From JBBROS01 sp963752225 (lineage in GTDB: Bacteria; Pseudomonadota; Alphaproteobacteria; Acetobacterales; Acetobacteraceae): 64,000 nucleotides of DNA. The first letter of the stretch is position 1. Each line of letters opens with the position of its first letter. The translations under genes and the position numbers were made by a program. The notes below the pieces were generated by a model. It was not told the DNA's origin, did no database searches, and saw only the letters and a program-made list of their open reading frames with translations. Location: positions 124,001 through 188,000 of the forward strand of contig CAVVXS010000005.1 of assembly GCA_963752225.1 (NCBI GenBank), given 5' to 3'. Positions 51,232 through 60,282 of the stretch are shown piece by piece.

Positions 51232-52305
51232 TCAGAGGCTCCAGCGCAGGCCGCAGCCTTGGCAGGGCTTGGGCGGGGTATCGCTGACCAGGTCAGCCCG
51301 GAAATCCTGGTAGGCCGGGCTGTTCCAAATCTCCATCAGATCGGTCTGGCTGGCGTTGCCGAGCGTGTAGTTCTCGTAGCCGCGGGCACTGAACGGGGCG
51401 ATGCAGCACGGCAGCGCGCGGCCATGGGCGGTGAAATACATCAGCGACCACGGCCGGCGGCAGGTCGACCAAGGCTTTTCCTCTGCCTGCTTCTTCAAGG
51501 ACAAGCCAGGCTCGGTGGCGCCGGACGCGTCGAGCTTCACCCCGAGCGCGAGCCCGGCCGCGGTCGCTTCGGCGATGATCGCTTCCTCGTCGGCGCGGGT
51601 GCTCTCGAACAGCGAGCTGTCGGGCCGGGCCATGCCGAACCCCTGATCGTCGAACACCAAGCGCTGCAGGTGCACCTCCTTCACCCCGATGCGCGCGGCC
51701 AGGCTGACGAAGGCCGGCAGCTGGTCCACCGTTTCCTTCAGGCCGGTGAGCCACAGCGACACCAGCGGCTTTTCCACGCCGAGCGCCGCTTGCAGGTTGG
51801 TGAAGGCGCTGACATTGCGGACGATGCGGTCGAACATGTCCTTGCCGCGCACTTTCAGGAACATGCCCGCTTCGGCGGCGTCCAGCGACACGCGCAATTC
51901 GTCGAGGCCGGTCGCGATGATCTCCCGGTGCTTCTTCGGCGCCAGCAGGGTGCCGTTGGTGTTGAACAGCACATGCGTGTTCCGCCCCGGCGCCTTGAGG
52001 TATCGGATCATGTCCGGCAAGTGCTTGACCAGCATCGGCTCGCCGACCCCATGCAGCACGACGCGGCGCACGTCCGGAACCTGATCCACGATGCGGCGGA
52101 ACAGCTCCATGCTCATGTCGGCGGGCGGCTCGAGAGCTTCGAAGGTGCGCGGACAGGTCTCGCACAGCAGGTTGCACCGGTTGGTGACCTCCAGGTACAG
52201 GCAGACCGGCGGCGTCTTGGCGACGCTGTCGCCGGCTGCGACGCGCTCGAAATAGCGGCGAGGGTCGAGATCGGCGGGCGCCGGGGTGAGGTTGGTATCG
52301 GGCAT
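51232..52305 (-). CDS. Radical SAM/SPASM protein of a sugar-transferase operon
   Basis: The 357-aa enzyme has the cluster motif TNRCNLLCETC (C44, C48, C51), the HGVGEPMLVKHLPDMI strand and a C-terminal SPASM-like cysteine set (STCRRPW, LPCCIAPF, CQGCG) with LGNASQTDLMEIWNSPAYQ. SPASM enzymes act on peptides, proteins or sugars using extra Fe-S clusters. The location among three glycosyltransferase-type genes suggests a sugar or glycolipid substrate. The ATG overlaps the stop of the GT87-like gene. No matching precursor peptide is seen. Confidence 0.9.
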   Translation of the reverse strand: MPDTNLTPAPADLDPRRYFERVAAGDSVAKTPPVCLYLEVTNRCNLLCETCPRTFEALEPPADMSMELFRRIVDQVPDVRRVVLHGVGEPMLVKHLPDMIRYLKAPGRNTHVLFNTNGTLLAPKKHREIIATGLDELRVSLDAAEAGMFLKVRGKDMFDRIVRNVSAFTNLQAALGVEKPLVSLWLTGLKETVDQLPAFVSLAARIGVKEVHLQRLVFDDQGFGMARPDSSLFESTRADEEAIIAEATAAGLALGVKLDASGATEPGLSLKKQAEEKPWSTCRRPWSLMYFTAHGRALPCCIAPFSARGYENYTLGNASQTDLMEIWNSPAYQDFRADLVSDTPPKPCQGCGLRWSL

Positions 52306-53672
52306 CAGGGGCCTCCTTCCACTTCGGCCAGCCGTGCCGGGGCACGGACGGTCGTGTTGCGGCGCAGATCGAGCAGCAGGATCGGCGGCACCGGCAGGAA
52401 CACCAGCGCGGGCCACAGAACGTCGTTGTGGGACGGATCGAGATACAGCAGCGGCCCGGCGACCGTCGGCCACAGCGCCGCCCAGAACGGCACCACCGCC
52501 GCCGGCAGCACCAGCATCGTCAGATACCACGGGTAGTGCGGCGACATGACGGCCAGCAGAGCCGAGGCGAGCGCCAAACTGCCGCCGGCGATCGCCAGCG
52601 TGCGGGGCGCGGGCGCGGGCGGGAGCGGGCGCCGCACGACGGCCAGGGCGGTCGCGGCAAGCAAGACGAGCCCGGCGACGGCATAGGCGGCGCCGGCCCA
52701 CGCCGGAACCGGCCCGGCCAAAGCCAGCAGCCGAAGCAGCAGGAAGCCGCCACCATCCTGCAGCCGCTCCTCCTGCGTGTACCCCAGCAGGTAGCCGAAC
52801 ACCTGCCAGCCGACCGAGGCGTAGACGGCGTAGAATGCGACGCCGGTGCACGCGGCAATGAGCGGCATGCGCCAGTCCCAACGGCGCCAGATCGCAGGAA
52901 ACAGCGCAGCCGGCAGCACCTTCGTCAGCACGGCCAGCGTCAACGCGAACCCGGCCCACCCCATGCGAGCGCGCACCGCGAGCAGCATGGCGCCGGCCAT
53001 CAGCGCCACCGCCATCGCATCCACGTGTCCGGCGCCGGCGAATTCCGAGATCACCAGCGGGTTCCAGGCCCAGATCAGCACGAACGCGTCCGGGCGCCGG
53101 GCCGCGCGCAGCAGCAGCAGCACGAGCCCGGTGGTGACGAGGTCGAAGCCGAGCATTACCCCCTTCACCGTCCAGATGCTGGGCGCGGCCAGTCCGACCA
53201 GCGCGAACACCATCTGGGCCGCGGGCGGGTAGATGGTGTGCGCGGTCTCGGCCCGGTTGACGTTGAGGTAGATCGAGGTCGCGACATGCCCGGGATCGCG
53301 CAGCGGCGCCAACGCCGGGTCGCTCGGCCTGAAGCGATACGGATTGACGCCGGCCGCCTGCACCTTGCCGTCCCAGATGTAGCGGTAGAGATCGGTGGAC
53401 AGCACCGGCGGCGCCCCCACCACGACGAGGCGGGCAGCCAGGCCGGCCGCAAGGATGACCGGCACGGCGCCGCGCGGCACCGGGCCGCGGCGCACCAGCC
53501 AAACGCCGGCCGCGTAGACTGCCCCGGCGAGCCCGGCCCAGGCGACGTAGCGAACGATGTCGGGACGCGCCAGGTAGCCGTACGACCCCGGCGGCAGCGT
53601 CACCAGTCCGCCGGCCGTGGCGCCGACCAGGCCGGCGCCGAGCAGGAGCAGAACCCAGGGCAGACGCTTCAT
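52305..53672 (-). CDS. GT87-like polyprenol-phosphate-mannose-type mannosyltransferase
   Basis: The 455-aa protein has about ten to eleven membrane helices and the TDLYRYIWDGKVQAAGVNPYR segment, a GT-C type catalytic aspartate region seen in DUF2029/GT87 transferases, plus TIYPPAAQMVFALVG. Such enzymes use a polyprenyl-phosphate sugar on the periplasmic side. The start at 53672 (MKRLPWVLLLL) is chosen since it opens the first helix; it overlaps the TIGR04282 stop. The lipid-linked sugar could come from the GT2 of the same operon. Confidence 0.88.
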   Translation of the reverse strand: MKRLPWVLLLLGAGLVGATAGGLVTLPPGSYGYLARPDIVRYVAWAGLAGAVYAAGVWLVRRGPVPRGAVPVILAAGLAARLVVVGAPPVLSTDLYRYIWDGKVQAAGVNPYRFRPSDPALAPLRDPGHVATSIYLNVNRAETAHTIYPPAAQMVFALVGLAAPSIWTVKGVMLGFDLVTTGLVLLLLRAARRPDAFVLIWAWNPLVISEFAGAGHVDAMAVALMAGAMLLAVRARMGWAGFALTLAVLTKVLPAALFPAIWRRWDWRMPLIAACTGVAFYAVYASVGWQVFGYLLGYTQEERLQDGGGFLLLRLLALAGPVPAWAGAAYAVAGLVLLAATALAVVRRPLPPAPAPRTLAIAGGSLALASALLAVMSPHYPWYLTMLVLPAAVVPFWAALWPTVAGPLLYLDPSHNDVLWPALVFLPVPPILLLDLRRNTTVRAPARLAEVEGGP

Positions 53673-54421
53673 GCAGCGCGCCCGGCGAGGCGGGCGGCCA
53701 GCCCGAGCCGGCCGATCGCGGCGGCCGTGTGCGGCGCGCCGAACGCCCCGTGCCCGGCACACGCGCCGACCTCCTCGACCAGGCGCGCCAGCGCCGGCGG
53801 GTCATCGATGTCGTACCACTCGCCCAGTTCGCGCAGGCGAAGCCCGGCGGCGGCGATGCGCGCCCGGGTTTCATCGGCGACGCGGGCGGTGCTCCAGGTG
53901 ATGCCGGCGTAGGGGGCCGGGTGCGGCCCGGTCAGGCCCAGCAGCCAGTAGCCGCCATCGTCCGCCGCGCCGAGCACGGCGTCCGCCTCGCCACGCAGCA
54001 GCGTGCGGGCGGCCAGCACCAAGCGTTCGGTCGGGAGGGTCGGACTGTCGGCGCCGAGCACGCAGACCGCCCGGTAGCCGCGCGCGAACAAGGCCCGGGT
54101 GGTGTCGAGCAGCACGCGGCCGAAGCCCTCGACCCCGGGAGCGTCGCCGCCGCTGCCGTCGGCCAGCAGCAACTCGGCGCCGGGCGGCAGCAGACCGTCG
54201 AACCGTGCCTCCTGGCCGGCCGGCGCGTAGGCCACAAAGGCGTCGATCGGCGCGGCGCGGTTGGCGTGAACCAGGTTGGCCAGCGTGTCGGCCAGGAACG
54301 CGGTGCCGAGCGCCGCCGCCTCGTCAGGCTGCAGCACGCTTTGCAGGCGCGTCTTGACGTGCCCGGGGCGCGGCGCCTTGGCGATGACGGCGATGGCGCA
54401 GGTTTGAGACGGCGTGGTCAT
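53669..54421 (-). CDS. TIGR04282 (DUF2064) family transferase
   Basis: The 250-aa GT-A-like protein shows the family blocks AIAVIAKAPRPGHVKTRL, VCVLGADSPTLPTERL and VLGAADDGGYWLLGL. The family is named for arsenosugar clusters, but it is widespread and here no arsM or arsS is present, so that label should not be taken as function. It is the first of four overlapping sugar genes, 36 bases after glutathione peroxidase. Confidence 0.9.
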   Translation of the reverse strand: MTTPSQTCAIAVIAKAPRPGHVKTRLQSVLQPDEAAALGTAFLADTLANLVHANRAAPIDAFVAYAPAGQEARFDGLLPPGAELLLADGSGGDAPGVEGFGRVLLDTTRALFARGYRAVCVLGADSPTLPTERLVLAARTLLRGEADAVLGAADDGGYWLLGLTGPHPAPYAGITWSTARVADETRARIAAAGLRLRELGEWYDIDDPPALARLVEEVGACAGHGAFGAPHTAAAIGRLGLAARLAGRAA

Positions 54422-54457
54422 GGATCCGTCGTTGGTTCGGTCCCCGCCGGACGCCGG

Positions 54458-54985
54458 TTACCGATTGACCGGCACTGGGACGATCGGAATCGGGGCGACC
54501 GGGGCTGGGCCGGCCAGGCAGCGCTCGATGGCGGCGCGGACCGTGCGCCCGCCTGGGGTGGCGAGGCTGCTGAACCATTGCACGAGGCGGCCATCGCGTC
54601 CGATCACGTACTTGTAAAAGTTCCAGCGCGGCCGGCCGAGCGGTCCCGCCTGCTCGCCGAGCCAGCGAAACAACGGCGTCGCCCCGGCGCCCTTGACGTG
54701 CGCCGTGGCCGCGACCGGGAAGCTGATGCGGAAGCGGGCATCGCACAGCTCGGCCGTCTTGGCCGGGTCGGCGTGTTCCTGGTTGCCGAAATCCGCCGAC
54801 GGCACCGCGAGCACCACCAAGCCCTGGCCGGCGTAGTCCGTGTGCAGCTGCTGCAGCCCGGCATATTGGCCGGTAAAGCCGCACAAGGACGCGGTGTTGG
54901 CGATGAGGAGCGGCCGGCCGCGAAACGCGTCGAGCCGGATCGGCTCGCCCCGCAAGGCGGGCAAGGTGAAGTCGTGCGCCGTCAT
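54458..54985 (-). CDS. Glutathione peroxidase (cysteine type)
   Basis: The 175-aa thiol peroxidase has Cys35 in NTASLCGFTGQYAGLQ in place of selenocysteine, Gln in FGNQEHADP and Trp in RWNFYKYVIG, completing the catalytic set. It reduces hydroperoxides using thioredoxin or glutathione. It is a little longer than usual by a proline-rich tail (PAPVAPIPIVPVPVNR). The ATG overlaps the stop of the molybdopterin dehydrogenase gene, which is unusual company and may protect against peroxide made by that flavin-linked complex. Confidence 0.92.
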   Translation of the reverse strand: MTAHDFTLPALRGEPIRLDAFRGRPLLIANTASLCGFTGQYAGLQQLHTDYAGQGLVVLAVPSADFGNQEHADPAKTAELCDARFRISFPVAATAHVKGAGATPLFRWLGEQAGPLGRPRWNFYKYVIGRDGRLVQWFSSLATPGGRTVRAAIERCLAGPAPVAPIPIVPVPVNR

Positions 54986-57285
54986 GCCGCGGCCTGCAGC
55001 GCCTGCCACACGCGATAGGCGCTGGCGGGCATGTCGAGGTGGCGGACGCCGCGCGAGCGGAGTGCGTCGAGGATGGCGTTCATCGCCGTTGGCAGCGCGC
55101 CGGTGGTGCCCGCTTCGCCGGCGCCTTTGACGCCCAGCGCATTGTTCGGCGACGGCGTGACGAGGCTCTCGATGTGCACGCGCTTGGCCAGGTCGGCATG
55201 CGGCATGGTGTAATCCATGAAGCTGCCGGTCAGGAACTGCCCGTCGGCGTCGTACACGGCCTGCTCGCCGAACACCTGGCCCAGACCCTGCATCAGCCCG
55301 CCCAGGATCTGGCCTTCCAGCAGTGTGTGGTTGAGCACGGTGCCGCAATCGTCGACCGCCGTGTAGCTTACGAGCTCGACCATGCCGGTCGCCGGGTCGA
55401 TCTCGACCTCGGCCACGTGGGCGCCGGACGGGTAGGCCCGCCCGGCCGGCAGCGCGGTCAAGGTGTCGAGCGGGTGAGCGTCGGCGCGCGGATGCAGGCG
55501 GACCAGGTCGAGGAAGGCCAGCGTGCGGTCGGTGCCGGCGATGCGGTAGGCGCCGTCGGCATATTCCAGGTCGGCCTCGGCCGCCTCGAGCGCTTCGGCG
55601 GCGAGCGTGCGGCCCTTCTCCACCACCTCGATCGCCGCCAAATGGGATGCGGCGCCGTGGCTCAGCATCGAGCGGGAGGCGAAGGCGCCGCCGCCGGCCA
55701 GCTTCGGGCCTTCGGGGTTGCCGCTGCTGAGCCGGATGCGCTCCGGGTCGATGCCGAGCACGCGGGCGACGATCTCCGGGAACACGGTCTCGTGGCCCTG
55801 GCCGGAAGAACCGGTGACGTTGTGGATCGTGATCTCGTCGGCGGTGTCGCCGCCGAAGGTGATGGCGACCTCATCCTTCGGCACCACGCCGCCCGAGGGC
55901 TCCACGAACAGGCCGAGCCCGATCCCGCGCAGCTTCCCGGCCGCCTCGGACTGCGCACGGCGCGCGGCGAACCCGTTCCAGTCGGCCACGCTGGCGGCGC
56001 GGTCCAGCAAGGCCTTGTAGCTGCCGCTGTCGTAGGTCGCTGCCATCGGGCCGGGGGTCGGCAGCTTATACGGGAACGCTTCGGGCGGCACGGCATTGCG
56101 GCGGCGAAGCTCGAGCCGGTCGAGGCCGAGCCGGACGGCGGCCTCGTCCACCAGGCGTTCGACGACATAGGCCATGTCCGGGCGGCCGGCGCCGCGATAG
56201 GCGGTGATCGGCACGGTGTTGGTGAGCGCCAGGCGATGGTGGCCGTGCACGGCGGGGATGCGGTAGCAGCCGGTGCACATCATCGCCGGGTTGAGCGTGT
56301 TGATCAGCGGCCCGGTGGCGACGGGAAAGGCGCCCTGGTCAGCCAGCCATTCGTGGCGGATGGCGAGGAAATTGCCCTGCGCGTCGAGCGCCAGTTCGGC
56401 CCGCATCGACAGGCCGCGGCCGTGGTAGTCGCTCAGGAACGTTTCGGAGCGGGACGCGACCCACTTCACCGGGCGGCCGAGTGCCCGGGCGGCGAAGGCG
56501 AGCGCCATGTGCTCGGGGTAGGCCGGGCCGCGGATGCCGAACCCGCCGCCAACGTCCTGGGCGCGCACCCGGATGTTGTCCGCGGGCAGGCCGGTGAGCC
56601 CGGCCAGGCTGTCGCGCAGGGCGTTCATGCCCTGGGTGCCGGTCCACAGGTCGAGCATGTCGCCGTCCCAGGACGCCAGCGCCGATTTCGGCTCCATCGG
56701 GTTGCCGACCACGCGGTCGCTGGTCAGCTCGATCGGCACGACATGCGCGGCGGCGGCAAAGGCGGCGTCGGTCGCGGCACGGTCGCCATACTCGTATTCG
56801 AAGCAGAGATTGCCCGGAACGCCCGAATGGATCTGCTCGGCGCCGGGCGCGAGCGCGGCCGCCGCGGTGGCCAGCGCCGGGCGGTCGGCGTACTCGACCA
56901 CGATCAGCTCGAGCGCGTCCTGTGCCGCGGCCAGCGTGTCGCCGACGACGAGGGCCACCGGCTCGCCGACGAAGCGGACCCGGTCGGTCGCGAGCGCCGG
57001 ACGCGGCGGCGTCAGCAACGGCCGATCGCCGACGCCCTTGAATGGCAGCAGCGCCTGGGTGCGATGCCATCCGGCCGCCTCGGTTTCGGCGCCGAGCAGC
57101 ACGAGGTGGACGCCGGGCGCGGCCTTTGCGGCCGCCATGTCGATGGACAGGATGTCGGCATGGGCGCGATCGGCCCGCAGGAACGCGGCGTACAGCTGGC
57201 CCGGCAGCGACACGTCGGAGGTGTAGCGGCCGGCGCCGGTCATGAGTCGTTGGTCCTCGCGGCGTCCGCGGTAGGCGTGAGTCAT
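54982..57285 (-). CDS. Xanthine dehydrogenase family molybdopterin-binding subunit (CoxL-like)
   Basis: The 767-aa protein has the aldehyde oxidase/xanthine dehydrogenase a/b hammerhead opening (GAGRYTSDVSLPGQLYAAFL), VGGGFGIRGPAYPEH and the active-site AYRGAGRPDMAYVVERLVD. The AYRGAGR motif marks form II of the CO-dehydrogenase-like family, not the AYxCSFR of true CO dehydrogenase, so the substrate is probably another aldehyde or heterocycle. Partner FAD and [2Fe-2S] subunits (CoxM, CoxS) are not adjacent, so it must assemble with subunits encoded elsewhere. Confidence 0.92.
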   Translation of the reverse strand: MTHAYRGRREDQRLMTGAGRYTSDVSLPGQLYAAFLRADRAHADILSIDMAAAKAAPGVHLVLLGAETEAAGWHRTQALLPFKGVGDRPLLTPPRPALATDRVRFVGEPVALVVGDTLAAAQDALELIVVEYADRPALATAAAALAPGAEQIHSGVPGNLCFEYEYGDRAATDAAFAAAAHVVPIELTSDRVVGNPMEPKSALASWDGDMLDLWTGTQGMNALRDSLAGLTGLPADNIRVRAQDVGGGFGIRGPAYPEHMALAFAARALGRPVKWVASRSETFLSDYHGRGLSMRAELALDAQGNFLAIRHEWLADQGAFPVATGPLINTLNPAMMCTGCYRIPAVHGHHRLALTNTVPITAYRGAGRPDMAYVVERLVDEAAVRLGLDRLELRRRNAVPPEAFPYKLPTPGPMAATYDSGSYKALLDRAASVADWNGFAARRAQSEAAGKLRGIGLGLFVEPSGGVVPKDEVAITFGGDTADEITIHNVTGSSGQGHETVFPEIVARVLGIDPERIRLSSGNPEGPKLAGGGAFASRSMLSHGAASHLAAIEVVEKGRTLAAEALEAAEADLEYADGAYRIAGTDRTLAFLDLVRLHPRADAHPLDTLTALPAGRAYPSGAHVAEVEIDPATGMVELVSYTAVDDCGTVLNHTLLEGQILGGLMQGLGQVFGEQAVYDADGQFLTGSFMDYTMPHADLAKRVHIESLVTPSPNNALGVKGAGEAGTTGALPTAMNAILDALRSRGVRHLDMPASAYRVWQALQAAA

Positions 57286-57424
57286 GCGTCGGCGTCTCCA
57301 ATCGGGCCGGTCGTATATTGGGGCGGCCGGCCCGGCGTCATCGGGTCGTGCTCGCGGGGGCGTTGGTCATCGGGCGGCGTCGGGCGGACGCGTGGGGGGT
57401 ATGCAGTACACCTCCCATCGTGGC

Positions 57425-58819
57425 TCAGAACCGCGCCGCGGCCGGCAGCGGGGTTGCCTCCACGCCCTCCTCGGCGAGGTCTTCGAGCCGGCGCCCGGCG
57501 GGTTCGACGCCGAGGACGAGCACGGTGACGATCAGCAGCAACAACAGGCCGATCATCAGCGCGAGCACGCCGCCGACGCCGTAGGCGGTGAACAGCGGCA
57601 GCACGAGGAACGGGGTGAGCACGGTGGCGCCGCGGCCGAGCGTGTTGCACAGGCCGGAGGCGCGCAGGCGGACTTCGGTCGGGAACAACTCCGGGATGTA
57701 AACGCCGAACAGGATCGCAACCATGACGTAGATCGGGATCGTCAAAGCGAGGCCGACCAGCGGCAGCAGCACCGGGTCCAGCACGAACGGGTAGGCGGCG
57801 CCGAACAGGATGCTGAGCGTCGCGGCGGCGACCAGGGTCGGGCGCCGGCCCCAGCGGTCCACGGTGGCGGCGCCGATCCAGGCGCCCACCGGCGCGCCGA
57901 GCGCCATCACAAAACCGTAGCCGGACGAGGTCGCGACCGTCAGGCCCTGCTTGGCGAAGAATGTCGGCAGGAAGGTGATGAAGCCGTAGATCAGCGTGTT
58001 GATCACGACCAGGCAAATGCAGCCGAGCAGCAGCCGGCCCAGCAACGGCGGGCGGAACAGCGTGCCGAGCGCGCGCGACGGCGCCGGCCCGGCCGGCCGC
58101 GGTGCCGGCAAGGGCCGGCCCTGCGCCACCTCGGCCTCGATGGCCGCGAGCAGGCGCTCGGCCTCGTTGGTGCGTCCGACCAACTCCAGCCAGCGCGGGC
58201 TTTCGGGCAGGTTCTTGCGGAAATACCACACCACCAGCGCGCCGACGCCGCCCAGCACGAACAGCGCGCGCCAGCCGAGGTCGGGCGCCTCGAACGCGAC
58301 CGCGGCCGCCGAGACGAGCCACGCCACCAGCGCCGAAACCGGCAGGCCGGTCACCACGAACACCGCGACATAGCCCAGATAGCGGCCGCGCAGCTGCGGC
58401 GGCATGAACTCGGTCATGGTGGAGTAGCCGACCACGTTCTCGGCGCCGAGCCCGACCCCCATCACGAAGCGCAGCGCGATCAGCGTCGCCATGTCCGGCG
58501 CCGCCGCGGCAAGCAGCGCGGCGAGGCCGAAGATCGCCAGGTTGGCTTGGTAGGTGAAGCGGCGGCCGTAGCGGTCGCCGAGGAAGCCGGTCAGCGCCGA
58601 CCCCAGCATCATGCCGAGGAAGGTCAGCGAAACGAAGGCGGCGTTCTGCGGCAAGGTCGAGAAGCCGGTGCGCACGGTCGTCCCCAGCACGGCGCCGCCG
58701 AGATAGATGTCGAAGCCGTCGAAGAACATGCCGAGCCCGATCAGGCGCAGGATGCGAAAATGGAACGGCGCCAGCGGCAGGCGGTCCAAACGCGGACCGG
58801 TGTTCACGTGTGCAGGCAT
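57425..58819 (-). CDS. MFS transporter, sugar/aromatic acid type
   Basis: The 464-aa transporter has about 12 helices with the loop GDRYGRRFTYQ, FVMGVGLGAENVVGYSTMTEF and PELFPTEVRLRASGLCNTLGR, the pattern of the sugar porter/AAHS-like MFS groups (D-R-x-G-R-R and PE(S/R)-x-R motifs). The solute may be an organic acid or sugar. Start at 58819 (MPAHVNTGPRLDRLPLAPFH); the longer frame runs over the divergent hydrolase. It lies 139 bases upstream of the molybdopterin gene on the same strand, so its transcript could extend into that operon. Confidence 0.9.
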   Translation of the reverse strand: MPAHVNTGPRLDRLPLAPFHFRILRLIGLGMFFDGFDIYLGGAVLGTTVRTGFSTLPQNAAFVSLTFLGMMLGSALTGFLGDRYGRRFTYQANLAIFGLAALLAAAAPDMATLIALRFVMGVGLGAENVVGYSTMTEFMPPQLRGRYLGYVAVFVVTGLPVSALVAWLVSAAAVAFEAPDLGWRALFVLGGVGALVVWYFRKNLPESPRWLELVGRTNEAERLLAAIEAEVAQGRPLPAPRPAGPAPSRALGTLFRPPLLGRLLLGCICLVVINTLIYGFITFLPTFFAKQGLTVATSSGYGFVMALGAPVGAWIGAATVDRWGRRPTLVAAATLSILFGAAYPFVLDPVLLPLVGLALTIPIYVMVAILFGVYIPELFPTEVRLRASGLCNTLGRGATVLTPFLVLPLFTAYGVGGVLALMIGLLLLLIVTVLVLGVEPAGRRLEDLAEEGVEATPLPAAARF

Positions 58820-58889
58820 CGCTCGTCCCTTGGTGGCGTTAACGGACCATCGCGCCGGCTTCGGCAAGGCGTCAAATGGAGGGTTCGTC

Positions 58890-59669
58890 ATGATGGATCG
58901 GTTTGCGGACGGCCTGGTGCAGGCCGAGGTGACCGGCTCGGGCGGCAGCGTGTGGGTGTTGCATTCGCTGCTGGCCGACGCCGGCAGCTGCCGCCCGCTG
59001 GCGCGGGCGCTGGCGGGGCGGCATCGGGTGGTGCTGCCCGACTTGCCCGGTTTCGGCGGCTCCCGCGCCGCGGGCGGGCTGGCGCAAGTGGCCGACCGGG
59101 TCGGGGCGGCGCTGGCGGACGACGCCGCCGAGCACCGTCCGGCCGCGCTGATCGGCAACGGCTATGGCAGCTTCGTGGCACTGATGGTGGCGCTGCGGCG
59201 GCCGGAGCTGGTGTCGCGGCTGGTGCTGGCCGGGACGGGCGCGGCGTTCTCCGAGCCCGGGCGGGCGGCGTTCCGGGCAATGGCCGCGGCAGCCGCGGTC
59301 AAGGGCGTGGCCCAGGTGGCCGACGCGGCGATGCGGCGGCTGTTCTCGCCGGCGTTCCAGGACGCCAACCCGGACCTGGTGGCCACACGGCGCGAGCGCT
59401 TCCTGGCGACCGACCTCGATGTGTTCACGCGCGCCTGCGACGACTTGGCAACGCTGGACCTGCGCGGCGAGGTGGGGGCGCTGGCGATGCCGCTGCTGGT
59501 CCTGGTCGGCGAGCTGGACGAGGCGACGCCTCCCGCCATGGGGCGCGAATTGGCCGAGCTGGTGCCGGGCGCGCAGTTTCGCGAGCTGCCGGGCCTGGCG
59601 CATGTGCCGCAGCTGCAAGACACGGCGGGGTTCGTGGGGGCGGTCGAGCCGTTCCTGCTCAACGGCTAG
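58890..59669 (+). CDS. Alpha/beta-hydrolase-like protein lacking the nucleophile serine
   Basis: The 259-aa product has the canonical fold: VLHSLLADAGSC oxyanion strand, PDLPGFGGS, a helix elbow, VLVGELDEATPP (Asp) and GLAHVPQLQD (His). The elbow reads LIGNGYGSFVAL, so G-x-S-x-G has become G-N-G-Y-G; the serine is replaced by glycine. It may be inactive, bind ligands, or use another residue. GGAGGG at 58878-58883 gives a good RBS for ATG 58890. The stop TAG is exactly where an IS630 element has inserted (TA 59667-59668). Confidence 0.85.
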   Translation: MMDRFADGLVQAEVTGSGGSVWVLHSLLADAGSCRPLARALAGRHRVVLPDLPGFGGSRAAGGLAQVADRVGAALADDAAEHRPAALIGNGYGSFVALMVALRRPELVSRLVLAGTGAAFSEPGRAAFRAMAAAAAVKGVAQVADAAMRRLFSPAFQDANPDLVATRRERFLATDLDVFTRACDDLATLDLRGEVGALAMPLLVLVGELDEATPPAMGRELAELVPGAQFRELPGLAHVPQLQDTAGFVGAVEPFLLNG

Positions 59670-59673
59670 ACCT

Positions 59674-60282
59674 TTATCGGCCTGAGTGTGCAAAGCCGCA
59701 GTGGCGCATGTATTTGGCGCACTCGGCTGGGGTGAAGCGGTTGAGCAGACGGCCGATGGTGTGCCAGAGCGCTTCGACCGAGCGCTCGGCCGCGTCCCGG
59801 AGGAGACGCTTGAGTTTGGAGAACACCAGTTCGATCGGATTGAGGTCCGGGCTGTAAGGCGGCAAGTAAAGCAGTGATGCGCCTCGCGCCTCGACGGCTT
59901 GGCGTACGCCGCCGACCTTGTGTGAGCTGAGGTTGTCGAGCACGACAATGTCGCCGGGCTCGAGCGTCGGCGCCAGGAACTGCTCGACGTAGGCGCGAAA
60001 CGACGCGCCGTTGATCGCGCCATCCAACACCAGCGGCGCGACCAGGCCGGTGGTGCGTAGCCCGCACAGGAACGTGGTGGTGTGCCAATGTCCGTGCGGG
60101 ACCGCGCAGACCAGACGCTCGCCTTTTGGTGCCCGGCCGCGCGTGCGCGCCATGTTGGTCGTCGCCCAGGTCTCATCGAGGCACACCAGACGGCGCGGAT
60201 CGAGCTGGGTCTGCAACTCGGCCCAGGCTTTGCGGGCCTGCTCGACGTCCTCGCAATTCTGCTCGGCGGCGCGCAGGTGTTT
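59674..60282 (-). CDS. IS630 transposase, catalytic (DDE) part, orfB
   Basis: This frame has the DDE triad: LVCLDETWATTNM, IVVLDNLSSHKVGG and LPPYSPDLNPIELVFSKLK (the glutamate in NPIE). It ends in the left inverted repeat with TAA. The first in-frame Met is at 60216, but similarity continues upstream to the A7 run at 60280-60286, so the natural protein is a fusion with orfA reached by a frame change there. Without frameshifting or slippage the element would be inactive. Confidence 0.8.
   Translation of the reverse strand, partial: KHLRAAEQNCEDVEQARKAWAELQTQLDPRRLVCLDETWATTNMARTRGRAPKGERLVCAVPHGHWHTTTFLCGLRTTGLVAPLVLDGAINGASFRAYVEQFLAPTLEPGDIVVLDNLSSHKVGGVRQAVEARGASLLYLPPYSPDLNPIELVFSKLKRLLRDAAERSVEALWHTIGRLLNRFTPAECAKYMRHCGFAHSGR

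Noticed and set aside
51232..53874. 880-aa reading upstream of the radical SAM start
   Set aside because: The extra residues overlap the GT87-like gene in another frame, and the radical SAM protein begins naturally at 52305.
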